Source: Thermotoga sp. Mc24 (GTDB lineage Bacteria > Thermotogota > Thermotogae > Thermotogales > Thermotogaceae). Taken from it: a stretch of DNA of 64,000 bases. Of this stretch, positions 20,281-28,651 are shown piece by piece. A program made the translations under genes and the position numbers. The number at the start of each line of letters is the position of its first letter. The first letter of the stretch is position 1. The notes under the pieces were generated by a model. That model ran no database searches and was not told the DNA's origin. It saw nothing but the letters and a program-made list of their open reading frames with translations. The stretch covers positions 310,001-374,000 of the forward strand of contig NZ_JSFH01000009.1 in the NCBI RefSeq assembly GCF_000784835.1, in the 5' to 3' direction.

Positions 20281-21000
20281 TTATGCAACACCGAGATAGG
20301 CCTTTCTGACCATTTCGTTGTCCAGAAGCTCACTGGCTTTTCCTTCGAGAACGATCTGTCCAGTCTCGAGGACGTAACCGTAGTGGGCAACCTTCAAAGC
20401 ACCGAGGGCGTTCTGTTCCACCAGGAGAATGGTGGTCCCCTCCTGGTTGATCTTCTGGATGACCTCGAAAACTTCGGAGACCAGGATGGGAGCAAGTCCC
20501 AGGGAAGGTTCGTCCATCATCAGAAGCTTTGGCCTGCTCATCAGAGCTCTTCCGATTGCAAGCATCTGCTGTTCTCCACCGGAAAGAGTGCCTCCGAGCT
20601 GTTTCAGCCTCTCTTTCAACCTCGGGAAAAGCGAGAAGATCCATTCCAGGTCACGTTTTATTCCTTCTTTGTCCTTCCGGTTGTACGCTCCCATCATGAG
20701 ATTCTCATAGACGGTGAGTTCCGGAAAGATTCTCCTTCCTTCGGGAACCAGGGCTATTCCCATTCTGTTTATCACGTGGGCTGGCTTGTTTGTTATGTCC
20801 TGGCCGTTGAAGATGATCTTTCCTTTCTGCGCTCTCACGAGTCCTGCTATCGCGGAGAGTGTTGTGGTTTTTCCCGCACCGTTTGCTCCGATCAGCGTTA
20901 CGATCTGACCTCTCGGGACTTTCAGGTCTATTCCCTTGATGGCGTGGATCGCACCGTAGTAAACGTGGAGAGACTGGACTTCAAGGACGATGTCAGACAC
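20281..21000 (-). CDS. livF: Branched-chain amino acid ABC transporter ATP-binding protein LivF
   Basis: 239 residues, canonical LivF length. Walker A is GANGAGKTT, the signature LSGGEQQM, and Walker B LLMMDEPSLGLAP. It starts at a GTG that overlaps the livG end by 8 bp. It powers import together with LivG. Confidence 0.95.
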   Translation of the reverse strand: MSDIVLEVQSLHVYYGAIHAIKGIDLKVPRGQIVTLIGANGAGKTTTLSAIAGLVRAQKGKIIFNGQDITNKPAHVINRMGIALVPEGRRIFPELTVYENLMMGAYNRKDKEGIKRDLEWIFSLFPRLKERLKQLGGTLSGGEQQMLAIGRALMSRPKLLMMDEPSLGLAPILVSEVFEVIQKINQEGTTILLVEQNALGALKVAHYGYVLETGQIVLEGKASELLDNEMVRKAYLGVA

Positions 21001-21847
21001 TCTCCCACTCCCTTCCGAGGTACGCCTCTATCACACGTGGATCGTTCTGAATCTCCTTCGGCGTTCCTTCCGCTATGATTCTACCGTAGTCCATCACTAT
21101 GATTCTCTCACAAATTCCCATGACCACTTTCATATCGTGCTCTATGAGAAGCACCGTTAGGTTGAAGTCCTTTCTGATCTGTTTTATGAACTCCATGAGG
21201 TCCTCTGTTTCCTTCGGGTTCATACCTGCGGCGGGTTCGTCCAGCAAGATCAGCTTTGGTTCCGTTGCAAGGGCTCTGGCTATCTCCAGTTTTCTCTGCT
21301 CTCCATACGGAAGCGAGGAAGCCTTCTCGTACATCACCTTTTCGAGTCCTACCCTCTTGATGAGGTCTTTGGCTCTTTCCACCATTTCTTTTTCTTTCTT
21401 CAAATATCCGATTTTCGTGACAGCCCTCCAGAACCAGAAACGTCCGTGGCCCTTTCTCGGTTTTCCGTGCTTCACAAGAATTCTGTCTGCATCGGGATTG
21501 GAGAGAACGTGGTGCTGAGCCACAAGAACATTTTCGAGAACGGTCATGTCAGAAAAGAGCCTGATGTTCTGGAAAGTCCTTGCGATTCCAAGGTGTGTGA
21601 TCTGGTACGGTCTCAACCCCGTGATATCTATATCGTTGAACACGATTCTTCCCTTCGTAGGGGTGTATATACCCGTTATCACGTTGAACACGGTTGTTTT
21701 TCCCGCACCGTTTGGTCCTATGAGTCCGACGAGTTCTCCTTCTCTGATCTCGTTGGTGAAATCGTCCACCGCTAAGAGTCCACCAAACTGCATTGTCACA
21801 TGATCCAGAAGGAGGAGAGGTTTCTTGGAAAGATCCGTGACCGTCAT
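20993..21847 (-). CDS. livG: Branched-chain amino acid ABC transporter ATP-binding protein LivG
   Basis: 284 residues, longer than the ~255 of most LivG. The extra stretch is a basic, aromatic insert around 125-150 between the Q-loop region and the signature, a variant seen in some LivG. Walker A is GPNGAGKTT. The signature is LPYGEQRKLEIARALA (LivG lacks the usual LSGGQ), and Walker B is LILLDEPAAGMNP. It overlaps livM by 4 bp. Confidence 0.94.
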   Translation of the reverse strand: MTVTDLSKKPLLLLDHVTMQFGGLLAVDDFTNEIREGELVGLIGPNGAGKTTVFNVITGIYTPTKGRIVFNDIDITGLRPYQITHLGIARTFQNIRLFSDMTVLENVLVAQHHVLSNPDADRILVKHGKPRKGHGRFWFWRAVTKIGYLKKEKEMVERAKDLIKRVGLEKVMYEKASSLPYGEQRKLEIARALATEPKLILLDEPAAGMNPKETEDLMEFIKQIRKDFNLTVLLIEHDMKVVMGICERIIVMDYGRIIAEGTPKEIQNDPRVIEAYLGREWESV

Positions 21848-22914
21848 TTCTCTTCACCACCCTTGCGACGAGCAAAGAGCCATCTGTAAAGGTTGTTCCA
21901 GGTGAGTTCTTCCCTTCCCATGATACCCCTCTGCCAGAAGATCATCACAAGGATAAAAATGGCGGATATCACGAGGATCCTCATTCCCTTTATACCGGGA
22001 ACGTGTATGCCGAAGAACGTGAAAGGCTCTTCCAGATCCCTGAGCCACTCGAAGAGTATGGCGAAGAGAGCGGCTCCTATGAGCGAACCCGATATGCTGC
22101 CGAGTCCACCCAGAACTATCATGATGAGAACGTAGAAGGTGAGCATGGGACCGAGTGTGGTCGTTCTGGGATCTATCGTGGTGAGCCAGTGCGCGTAGAG
22201 CGAACCAGAAACACCCGCAAAGAAGGCTCCTATGACGAAAGAGAGAAGCTGATGTTTGAAAACATTTATTCCCATGGCTTCGGCTGCTATTCGGTCTTCT
22301 CTGATGGCCTTCAAAGCCCTTCCGTAGCTACTGTTCACAAGGCTTGCCATGAACAGAACCGTTACAAACAGCCAGCCGTAACACCACCAAATATTTGAGT
22401 ATTCCGGAATTCCCTTGAGACCGAGAGGGCCGTTTGTGATGCTGATGGCGTTGAGGGCGATGATCCTTATCACCTCTGCGAACCCAAGGGACGCTATCGC
22501 GAGGTAATCACCGGAAAGCCTCAAAACCGGCCACCCTATGAAAAAAGCGAAGACGGCTGCCAGAACACCGCCTGCCACTGTGGCGGTGAAGAAGTCGGTG
22601 TGCGCGTTCGCAAGCCAGGGAACGATCGGCTCTATTATGAAAGACATCGCTTTCTGCTCTGGTGAAAGTGTGAGAAGAGACGCCGTGTAAGCACCTATCA
22701 GGATGAAACCGGCGTGTCCAAGAGAAAAGATACCCGTGATACCGTTTATCAAGTTCAAACTCACCGCCATGATACCGTATATGGCGATGAGCCTCACTAC
22801 TCTCAGCTTGTAGCTGTCCATGTATCTATCGGCCAGATAGAGAAGAAGGGCCACGAAGATCAGGAAAACAACCGTGAGAATGAAATTCGTTCGTGCAGAT
22901 AGTTTCTTCTCCAT
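21844..22914 (-). CDS. livM: Branched-chain amino acid ABC transporter permease LivM
   Basis: 356 residues from the ATG at 22914, eight bases after AGGTG; ATG at 22920 or GTG at 22923 would be too close to it. It has eight to ten membrane helices, the family motif NGITGIFSLGHAGFILIGAY near 60, and the EAA-like loop (GRALKAIREDRIAAEAMGINVFKHQLLSF). It forms the heterodimeric pore with LivH. Its start lies at the livH stop. Confidence 0.95.
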   Translation of the reverse strand: MEKKLSARTNFILTVVFLIFVALLLYLADRYMDSYKLRVVRLIAIYGIMAVSLNLINGITGIFSLGHAGFILIGAYTASLLTLSPEQKAMSFIIEPIVPWLANAHTDFFTATVAGGVLAAVFAFFIGWPVLRLSGDYLAIASLGFAEVIRIIALNAISITNGPLGLKGIPEYSNIWWCYGWLFVTVLFMASLVNSSYGRALKAIREDRIAAEAMGINVFKHQLLSFVIGAFFAGVSGSLYAHWLTTIDPRTTTLGPMLTFYVLIMIVLGGLGSISGSLIGAALFAILFEWLRDLEEPFTFFGIHVPGIKGMRILVISAIFILVMIFWQRGIMGREELTWNNLYRWLFARRKGGEEK

Positions 22915-22919
22915 CTTCA

Positions 22920-23819
22920 TCACACCTTTTCCACGATTTTTTTACCGAGAAGTCCTGAAGGTTTGACGAGCAGTATGACGATCAGAATGATGAAAGCGAA
23001 CGCGTCCCTGTAACCCATAAAAGCCGGAAAATAAGCTGCGAGGAATATCTCAATGAGACCGAGAAGAACACCACCGAGAACAGCTCCGGGGATCGAACCT
23101 ATTCCTCCAAACACCGCCGCAATGAAAGCCTTGAGACCTGGCATGAAACCCATGTAAGGATGTACATTTGGAAATCTCATTGCCCACATGATCCCACTCG
23201 CAGCAGCGAGTGCCGAACCGAGGGCAAACGTAAAACCGATGACGGCGTCCACGTTGACACCCATGAGAGCAGTCGTTGGAATATCCATGGAAATCGCTCT
23301 CATAGCCATACCGATCTTCGTTCTGTAAACGATGAAGAACAAAACTATCAGAATGACGACGGTGATGAAAATCACGAGAAACGTGAGGAGTGGTATTCTG
23401 GCTCCCGCTACAGTCAGTACCTTGTTCAGTATGGTCCTGTCCTTGAAGACCTTCAGAAAAGACTTGGGAATGGCACCGAACACGACCACAGCGAGACTCT
23501 CAAGGAAGAAAGAAACACCGATAGCGGTGATAAGAGCGGAAATCCTGGGAGCGTTTCTCAGAGGTTTGTAAGCAACTCTGTCTATGAGAAAACCCAATAG
23601 CGCTGCTCCGAGGATCGCTACGATGGCAGAAAAAAGTGGATTCAGAGAAAGAAGAGTAGCAGCGTAGAAGGCGAAGTAAACACCCATCATCATAACATCG
23701 CCATGGGCGAAATTGATGAGCCTCAGAATACCATAAACCATGGTGTAACCAATCGCTATGAGCGCGTACAAACCTCCGAGCATGATTCCGTTGAAGAGAT
23801 TCTGGAGGAAGAATACCAC
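22920..23819 (-). CDS. livH: Branched-chain amino acid ABC transporter permease LivH
   Basis: 299 residues, normal for LivH, from a GTG behind GGAAGGTG. It has the motif GIMLGGLYALIAIGYTMVYGILRLINFAHGD near the N-terminus and an EAA-like loop (GMAMRAISMDIPTTALMGVNVD). Eight membrane helices are predicted. A hairpin separates it from the binding-protein gene upstream. Confidence 0.95.
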   Translation of the reverse strand: MVFFLQNLFNGIMLGGLYALIAIGYTMVYGILRLINFAHGDVMMMGVYFAFYAATLLSLNPLFSAIVAILGAALLGFLIDRVAYKPLRNAPRISALITAIGVSFFLESLAVVVFGAIPKSFLKVFKDRTILNKVLTVAGARIPLLTFLVIFITVVILIVLFFIVYRTKIGMAMRAISMDIPTTALMGVNVDAVIGFTFALGSALAAASGIMWAMRFPNVHPYMGFMPGLKAFIAAVFGGIGSIPGAVLGGVLLGLIEIFLAAYFPAFMGYRDAFAFIILIVILLVKPSGLLGKKIVEKV

Positions 23820-23850
23820 TCTTTCACCTTCCTTTCTTCAATCAAAGAAA

Positions 23851-23873
23851 GCGAAGCCCCTGAGGGGCCTCGC
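23851..23873 (-). terminator. Intercistronic hairpin between livJ and livH
   Basis: A 10-bp stem (GCGAGGCCCC/GGGGCTTCGC on the minus strand, one G-T pair) with a 3-base loop is followed by TTTCTTT. It should partly terminate and so raise the ratio of binding protein to permease, as at 15783. Confidence 0.75.
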
Positions 23874-23897
23874 TTTTGCTTGTTTTAATGGAAATTT

Positions 23898-25010
23898 TTA
23901 CTTGAGATCATCAGGATTGATGACAGCCTCAAAGTCAACTGAACCGTTCTTCACAACGTTTACAACGACGGATTTGATGGCGTCTCCGTTCTTGTCGATG
24001 TTTATGATACCGCTGGCACCGTTGAAATTCTCTGTTTTTCTGATCTCTTCAGCGATCTTTTCCCTGTCAAAGCTTCCTGCCCTTTCGATCGCGTCGAGAA
24101 GCACCATGTAAGCATCGTATCCGAGAGCGTTGAGCGCAGCTGGTTCTTTTCCGTATTTCTCCTTGTACACTTCAACGAACTTCTTTGCAACAGGGTTGCT
24201 GGCTGCCTTCGGATGGTAGTGTGTGGTGAAGAGGAGTCCTTCCACTGCTTCTCCACCGATTTCTATGAGTTCCGGTGCGTCTGCACCATCACCTGCCAGA
24301 ATGTAACCGGTGAATCCAAGCTGTCTTGCCTGTCTGGAGATGAGGGCGATCTCCGGGTAGTACCCTGTTATGTAGATTGCATCCGGGTTGAACGACATCG
24401 CAACGGAAAGCTGTGCGGAAAAGTCCTGATCACCGCTTCTGAAGAGCACGCTCTTCACCTGTCCGCCGAGTTCAGTGAACTTGTCTTTGAAGAAATTAGA
24501 GAGTCCGACGCTGTAGTCCTGCTCGACATCCGTGAACACAGCTACTCTTTTTGCACCCAGATTTTTGTAAGCGAATACTGCCATGGCTGATCCCTGGAAC
24601 GGGTCGATGAAACAAACCCTGGATACGAACTTTCTTCCCTGTGTTACGAGTGGATTCGTGGAGGCAGGAGTCACCATAGGAACTTTGTTCTCTTCTGCAA
24701 TAGGTGCTACGGCAAGAGAATGTGCACTGGCCACTTCACCGATTATTGCGAGGACCTTTTCTTTGTCAATGGCTCTTGCTGCTGCGTTCGCTGCTTCTGT
24801 TTTTTCACTTCTGGTGTCGAGGAGAACGAGTTCTACCTCTTCTCCCAAAACTGTTGGTTTCTCTTCGTGAGCGATCTGAATTCCTTCCCACACCATTCTT
24901 CCAAAAGCGGAAATACCACCCGTCATTGGAAGAATCACAGCGATCCTAACGGCCGAGAAAAGACTCAAAACCGTAAATACAAGAAGAACCGTTACCAGTA
25001 CCTTCCTCAT
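23898..25010 (-). CDS. livJ: Branched-chain amino acid ABC transporter substrate-binding protein
   Basis: 370 residues. A signal peptide (RKVLVTVLLVFTVLSLFSA) leads to a type I periplasmic-binding fold: ILPMTGGISAFGRMVWEGIQIA, GEVASAHSLAVAPIAEENKVPMVTPASTNP and ALGYDAYMVLLDAIERA. It binds Leu/Ile/Val or a related amino acid outside the inner membrane. It is the first gene of the operon, directly behind a strong promoter and a GGGGAGGG ribosome site. Confidence 0.95.
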   Translation of the reverse strand: MRKVLVTVLLVFTVLSLFSAVRIAVILPMTGGISAFGRMVWEGIQIAHEEKPTVLGEEVELVLLDTRSEKTEAANAAARAIDKEKVLAIIGEVASAHSLAVAPIAEENKVPMVTPASTNPLVTQGRKFVSRVCFIDPFQGSAMAVFAYKNLGAKRVAVFTDVEQDYSVGLSNFFKDKFTELGGQVKSVLFRSGDQDFSAQLSVAMSFNPDAIYITGYYPEIALISRQARQLGFTGYILAGDGADAPELIEIGGEAVEGLLFTTHYHPKAASNPVAKKFVEVYKEKYGKEPAALNALGYDAYMVLLDAIERAGSFDREKIAEEIRKTENFNGASGIINIDKNGDAIKSVVVNVVKNGSVDFEAVINPDDLK

Positions 25011-25048
25011 ATCTCTTCCCTCCCCTCACAAGAATGATTTTTATAAGT

Positions 25049-25077
25049 ATTTTACAGGCTCACCATAAAACGGTCAA
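25049..25077 (-). promoter_or_regulatory. Strong sigma-A-type promoter of the liv operon
   Basis: On the minus strand, TTGACC (25077-25072), a 17-bp spacer, and TAAAAT (25054-25049). The livJ ATG is about 39 bp downstream. Confidence 0.85.
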
Positions 25078-25093
25078 GAAATCCTTTTGAATC

Positions 25094-26350
25094 TTAATGC
25101 AGATTTTTCTGGGGGTTAATGTTTGCCTTTTTCAGTTCTTTCTCTGATTCCGAGAAAATCTTTGCTATTTCTTTCTCAGGCAGTTTTATTCCTTTTCCTG
25201 CATATTTACTTTCGACGTACAGCTCGGTCAAACCTCTAAAGTGTCGAAACTTTTTCCCGGATATCAACTCGTACGGAGTGAGATGTTCCTTCCCTGGAAA
25301 ATATTTCCACCTCAGGAAGAGGTACGCGTCTTCTAACGTGTGTATTTCTTTCCGTTCAGTGCGATGTTCCTTTTTTTCAACATCTTCTTTTTCTTCCTCT
25401 CTCGATTCTTCCGTTTCAATTTCTTCGCTCGACGTTTTCAACGTTCTAAGGAAGAGCTTCAAAGTGGTGTGGAAGAACAACAAAGCCACGAAAAGAGAAA
25501 CAACGGTTAGGATCCATCTTACCAAATTCCATGAAGGATTTCTTTCGATTTCAACGATAGTTACGGAAGCGGAAGGAGTGGACGAAAGCATCTGACCTAC
25601 TGGTGTGAGTTCTGGAATTCCTACGTCGAGGTTCACGTTCTGAACCACCATGTTTACAAACAACACGAACAGATAAAAACTGACCACAAAAACACCGAGA
25701 GCAGCAAGGACATAATGTGACACCTTTAAATTCATTCGAAACTCTTTGAAGAAAACAGCAACGAGTAGCACCACACCTGCCACAGCGACCCAGAAAATGA
25801 CTTCCCAGAGAAGTTTCATGGCAGAGCTTCCACTCTGGGTGAATTTTTCTATCACGACCACAACGTTCCTCACCATCTGTTGAACTGATACACCACTTTC
25901 TGGCTGATGCGTTTCTGGAAGAAGGAATGGAAGTCTGAATTCTGGAACAAAAGCCAGGAGTGGAACCACAGAAGCGTAGAGGAACTTCTTCTCATAAAGG
26001 AAAAAGAGGGCCATAGTTCCGGAGGCAAAAAGGAATGAAGATGGATTTTTCTCAAATATCAACGAAAGCACGAAAAAGAAGACCAGCGAATACACTTTTG
26101 ACCTTTCACTTTCGAAGTCTGAAAATACAAGAAAGAAAGTAACTATGAGAGATGCGAAAATCAAGTCTTTTTCTTTTGAAAGTATCCAGAGGAGGATCCC
26201 TGCGATCGGAAGAACGATCAAGTAGGCTCTGGAGATTCTCTTTAATATCGCTGCTACCGCTGAGCCTGAAAGGAGCCACAGAGAGTAGATGTTGATATCT
26301 TTCATCAGAACCAGAAGTAAAGCGCTACCAAACAACACATCATGGAACAC
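25094..26350 (-). CDS. Multi-helix membrane protein with DUF4129-like tail
   Basis: 418 residues from a GTG at 26350, eight bases after GGAGGT. The first ~140 residues are hydrophobic (about five helices). Two more helices lie near 185-235, and one near 285 follows an extracytoplasmic loop. The cytosolic tail (310-418) has a Glu/Arg-rich linker and then DAYLFLRWKYFPGKEHLTPYELI, which resembles the C-terminal DUF4129 region found next to MoxR/DUF58 systems. No transglutaminase catalytic triad is seen. It overlaps the DUF58 gene by 11 bp. Confidence 0.65.
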   Translation of the reverse strand: MFHDVLFGSALLLVLMKDINIYSLWLLSGSAVAAILKRISRAYLIVLPIAGILLWILSKEKDLIFASLIVTFFLVFSDFESERSKVYSLVFFFVLSLIFEKNPSSFLFASGTMALFFLYEKKFLYASVVPLLAFVPEFRLPFLLPETHQPESGVSVQQMVRNVVVVIEKFTQSGSSAMKLLWEVIFWVAVAGVVLLVAVFFKEFRMNLKVSHYVLAALGVFVVSFYLFVLFVNMVVQNVNLDVGIPELTPVGQMLSSTPSASVTIVEIERNPSWNLVRWILTVVSLFVALLFFHTTLKLFLRTLKTSSEEIETEESREEEKEDVEKKEHRTERKEIHTLEDAYLFLRWKYFPGKEHLTPYELISGKKFRHFRGLTELYVESKYAGKGIKLPEKEIAKIFSESEKELKKANINPQKNLH

Positions 26351-27578
26351 TTTCTACAACCTCCTGAACGGTCATGTTCTCCCGCACTCCTCTCACGATC
26401 ACGTGGTTCTCTTCGAGTAGCTTCACCTTTTCCAGAAGATCGAGGAGATCTTTCCTCATGAGGAGATAGCTCCTGAAAGGCTTCGTGTTTGGATCGCGTA
26501 AACCGTATGGTATGACAAATACTATCAATTTTGAAACCTGAGACCTCACTCTGAGAAGTAAGGGAAGCTCCTGCTCCGTCAGGTGTACGCAGAAAAGGAG
26601 AACAGTATCTGAAGGATCAAATACGACCGTCTCCAGGACACTCTTCGTATCGAAACGAGGATTGTCCGTTCCTCTCACGGTAGCGAGCAGTTCAAAATCC
26701 ATCACCCAGTCTCGATCGTGATTTTTCCAGATTTCTTCACCTATGACTGTTAATTCCACAGGTGTGTGACGTTCTTTCAGGTCTTTCACCACGCTCGCTA
26801 CAAACCGCACCGCTTCATCTTCGTAGTACCTCCTCAGTTCTTTCCAGACTTCTCCCAGCTGGACATCTTTTGGAAGGTTCAAATCGAGAAAAATCTTCAC
26901 CCTTCCCAGTGCGGTGTGATCGTGTTCTTTCACGAGCAACCTTCCATATCTCGCGGAGGCCTTCCAGTGTATTCTGTTCATCGGTTCTCCGTTGTAATCT
27001 CTGAGTCCCTTCAGCATCGTGTTGTCGTCGAGAAGCCTCTGGGGACTTTTTCTACCCGGCAGGAGCTCTTTCAGGGCCTCTTTGTAGAATTCGATCGGCA
27101 CGTACTCGGGAAAAACGATCACCTCGTCCTCTGCGTTGAACTCCTTTTCCACAGAAAAAGTTGCGAACGTGTCTTCGATTTTTATGGAAAATCCCTTCAG
27201 GATCTTTCTTCCACGTGTTCCAAACGAGAAAATGAACACCAGCTTTTCCGAAGAAGATGGTCTCAGAGAAATTTCTTCGGTATCTTTTTTGAAAAACCTG
27301 ACGGGAGAAAGACTCGGATTGAGTTTCATCGAAATCCGCAAGAGGCCGGAATAGCTGATCTCGTAGATCATCTCTGCTTTTTCATCCACGAAGAGTCTGG
27401 TTTTTGTGATGTGCCTTTCTATCTTTATTTTTGGAATGGCTTTCAGAGTCAAGAAGAGATCCAACCACCTTGTTGCGGTAAAGAAAACCATCAGAAGAAA
27501 AATGTTGTTCTGTGTGAGGATCCATACTGCAACGGAAAAGATTGTGAGAATCACAAGTGGTTTCTTCCTTACCCTCAT
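26340..27578 (-). CDS. DUF58 protein, MoxR-associated
   Basis: 412 residues. Two short N-terminal membrane helices (about 8-45) precede a cytosolic part. The DUF58 signature lies near 215 (NRIHWKASARYGRLLVKEHD). The region after it resembles a von Willebrand A fold (KIFLDLNLPKD), but the MIDAS DxSxS is not clear. DUF58 proteins work with MoxR ATPases in assembly or folding of membrane or secreted complexes. It overlaps moxR by 4 bp. Confidence 0.88.
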   Translation of the reverse strand: MRVRKKPLVILTIFSVAVWILTQNNIFLLMVFFTATRWLDLFLTLKAIPKIKIERHITKTRLFVDEKAEMIYEISYSGLLRISMKLNPSLSPVRFFKKDTEEISLRPSSSEKLVFIFSFGTRGRKILKGFSIKIEDTFATFSVEKEFNAEDEVIVFPEYVPIEFYKEALKELLPGRKSPQRLLDDNTMLKGLRDYNGEPMNRIHWKASARYGRLLVKEHDHTALGRVKIFLDLNLPKDVQLGEVWKELRRYYEDEAVRFVASVVKDLKERHTPVELTVIGEEIWKNHDRDWVMDFELLATVRGTDNPRFDTKSVLETVVFDPSDTVLLFCVHLTEQELPLLLRVRSQVSKLIVFVIPYGLRDPNTKPFRSYLLMRKDLLDLLEKVKLLEENHVIVRGVRENMTVQEVVESVP

Positions 27579-28492
27579 TTGACCACCTTCACGCGGTCGA
27601 GAATTTCTCTCACTATATCCTCCTTTTTCTCCCTTTTGAGTTTGGACTCCGCAGACTGGATCACTCTGTGGGGTATCACGTACACAGCGGCTCTTTTCAC
27701 GTCGTCTGGAAGGACAAAATCTCTCCCATCCATGAAAGCGAGAGCCATGGAGAAGTGCATGAGGGCTATACTTCCACGGGGGCTCATGCCCAAAAGAAGC
27801 GACGGATGATTTCTTGTGGCACTGGCTATATCGACGATGTATTTCTTCACTTCATCACTCACAAAAACATTCCTCACCTTTTTTTGAAGTTCTGAAAGCT
27901 CATCAGGGTTCATGACCGGTTCCAGCTGACTTATGGGATGTTCTTTTTCCTGGGATGTGAGCATCTGAATCTCTGCTTCTTCATCGGGATACCCCATCTT
28001 CACGCAGATCATGAAGCGGTCGAGCTGAGCTTCCGGGAGGGGGAAAGTCCCTTCGTACTCGATTGGGTTTTGTGTAGCGATCACGAAGAATCTCTCAGAA
28101 AGCTTGTGTGTGATTCCATCCACAGTCACTTGACCTTCTGCCATTGCCTCAAGGAGCGCAGATTGTGTTCTCGGTGTTGCCCTGTTTATCTCGTCCGCGA
28201 GGAGAACATCGGTGAACACGGGCCCCTTTTTAAAGACAAAGTCTTCTTTCTTTCTATCGTATATGTACAGACCGGTAAGATCTGTCGGAAGGAGGTCCGG
28301 TGTGAACTGAACCCGTCTGAAATCCACTCCAAGGGATAGCGCAAGGGCTCTTGCAAGCATCGTCTTTCCAACTCCTGGCACATCTTCCATGAGAACGTGC
28401 CCTTTTGCAAGAAGCGCTGCGACAACAACTTCGATGGCTTCTCTCTTTCCTTTTATCACCTTTTCGATGTTGTTTATCACCCGCTCTATCAA
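27575..28492 (-). CDS. MoxR-family AAA+ ATPase
   Basis: 305 residues if started at the TTG at 28492, eight bases after GGAGGG. A longer ATG start at 28522 would be essentially leaderless given the promoter. Walker A is GVGKT, Walker B LLADEINRA, and sensor 1 ATQNPIEYEGTFPLPEAQLDRF, typical for MoxR/RavA. It is the first gene of the moxR-DUF58-membrane protein operon and is likely a chaperone-like ATPase acting on that complex. Confidence 0.93.
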   Translation of the reverse strand: MIERVINNIEKVIKGKREAIEVVVAALLAKGHVLMEDVPGVGKTMLARALALSLGVDFRRVQFTPDLLPTDLTGLYIYDRKKEDFVFKKGPVFTDVLLADEINRATPRTQSALLEAMAEGQVTVDGITHKLSERFFVIATQNPIEYEGTFPLPEAQLDRFMICVKMGYPDEEAEIQMLTSQEKEHPISQLEPVMNPDELSELQKKVRNVFVSDEVKKYIVDIASATRNHPSLLLGMSPRGSIALMHFSMALAFMDGRDFVLPDDVKRAAVYVIPHRVIQSAESKLKREKKEDIVREILDRVKVVK

Positions 28493-28529
28493 CCCAGGAT
28501 CCCTCCAGAATAGTGTTTGCATACTTCAA

Positions 28530-28559
28530 AGTATACCAGTTTTTCTATCAAATTCTCAA
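28530..28559 (-). promoter_or_regulatory. Promoter of the moxR operon
   Basis: On the minus strand, TTGAGA (28559-28554), an 18-bp spacer and TATACT (28535-28530). The predicted RNA start near 28523 abuts the ATG at 28522, which favours the TTG start at 28492. Confidence 0.7.
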
Positions 28560-28596
28560 TTTTTAGAATACACGTTGAATTTTAATGCAGAAATTT

Positions 28597-28616
28597 CACC
28601 AGTACTGGTGTATAAT
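28597..28616 (+). promoter_or_regulatory. Palindromic operator candidate abutting the aminotransferase -10
   Basis: CACCAGTACTGGTG (28597-28610) is a perfect 14-bp palindrome that directly touches TATAAT (28611-28616). No good -35 is present upstream, so the site may be where an activator or repressor binds. The aminotransferase start is 36 bp beyond the -10. Confidence 0.55.
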
Positions 28617-28651
28617 TCTTCAGAAGAAAAAATACCCCAGGAGGTGTTGTT

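Noticed and set aside
26766-27809. Long + strand frame across the DUF58 and moxR genes
   Set aside because: Both genes on the other strand are clear by motif; the + strand text is antisense with no ribosome site.
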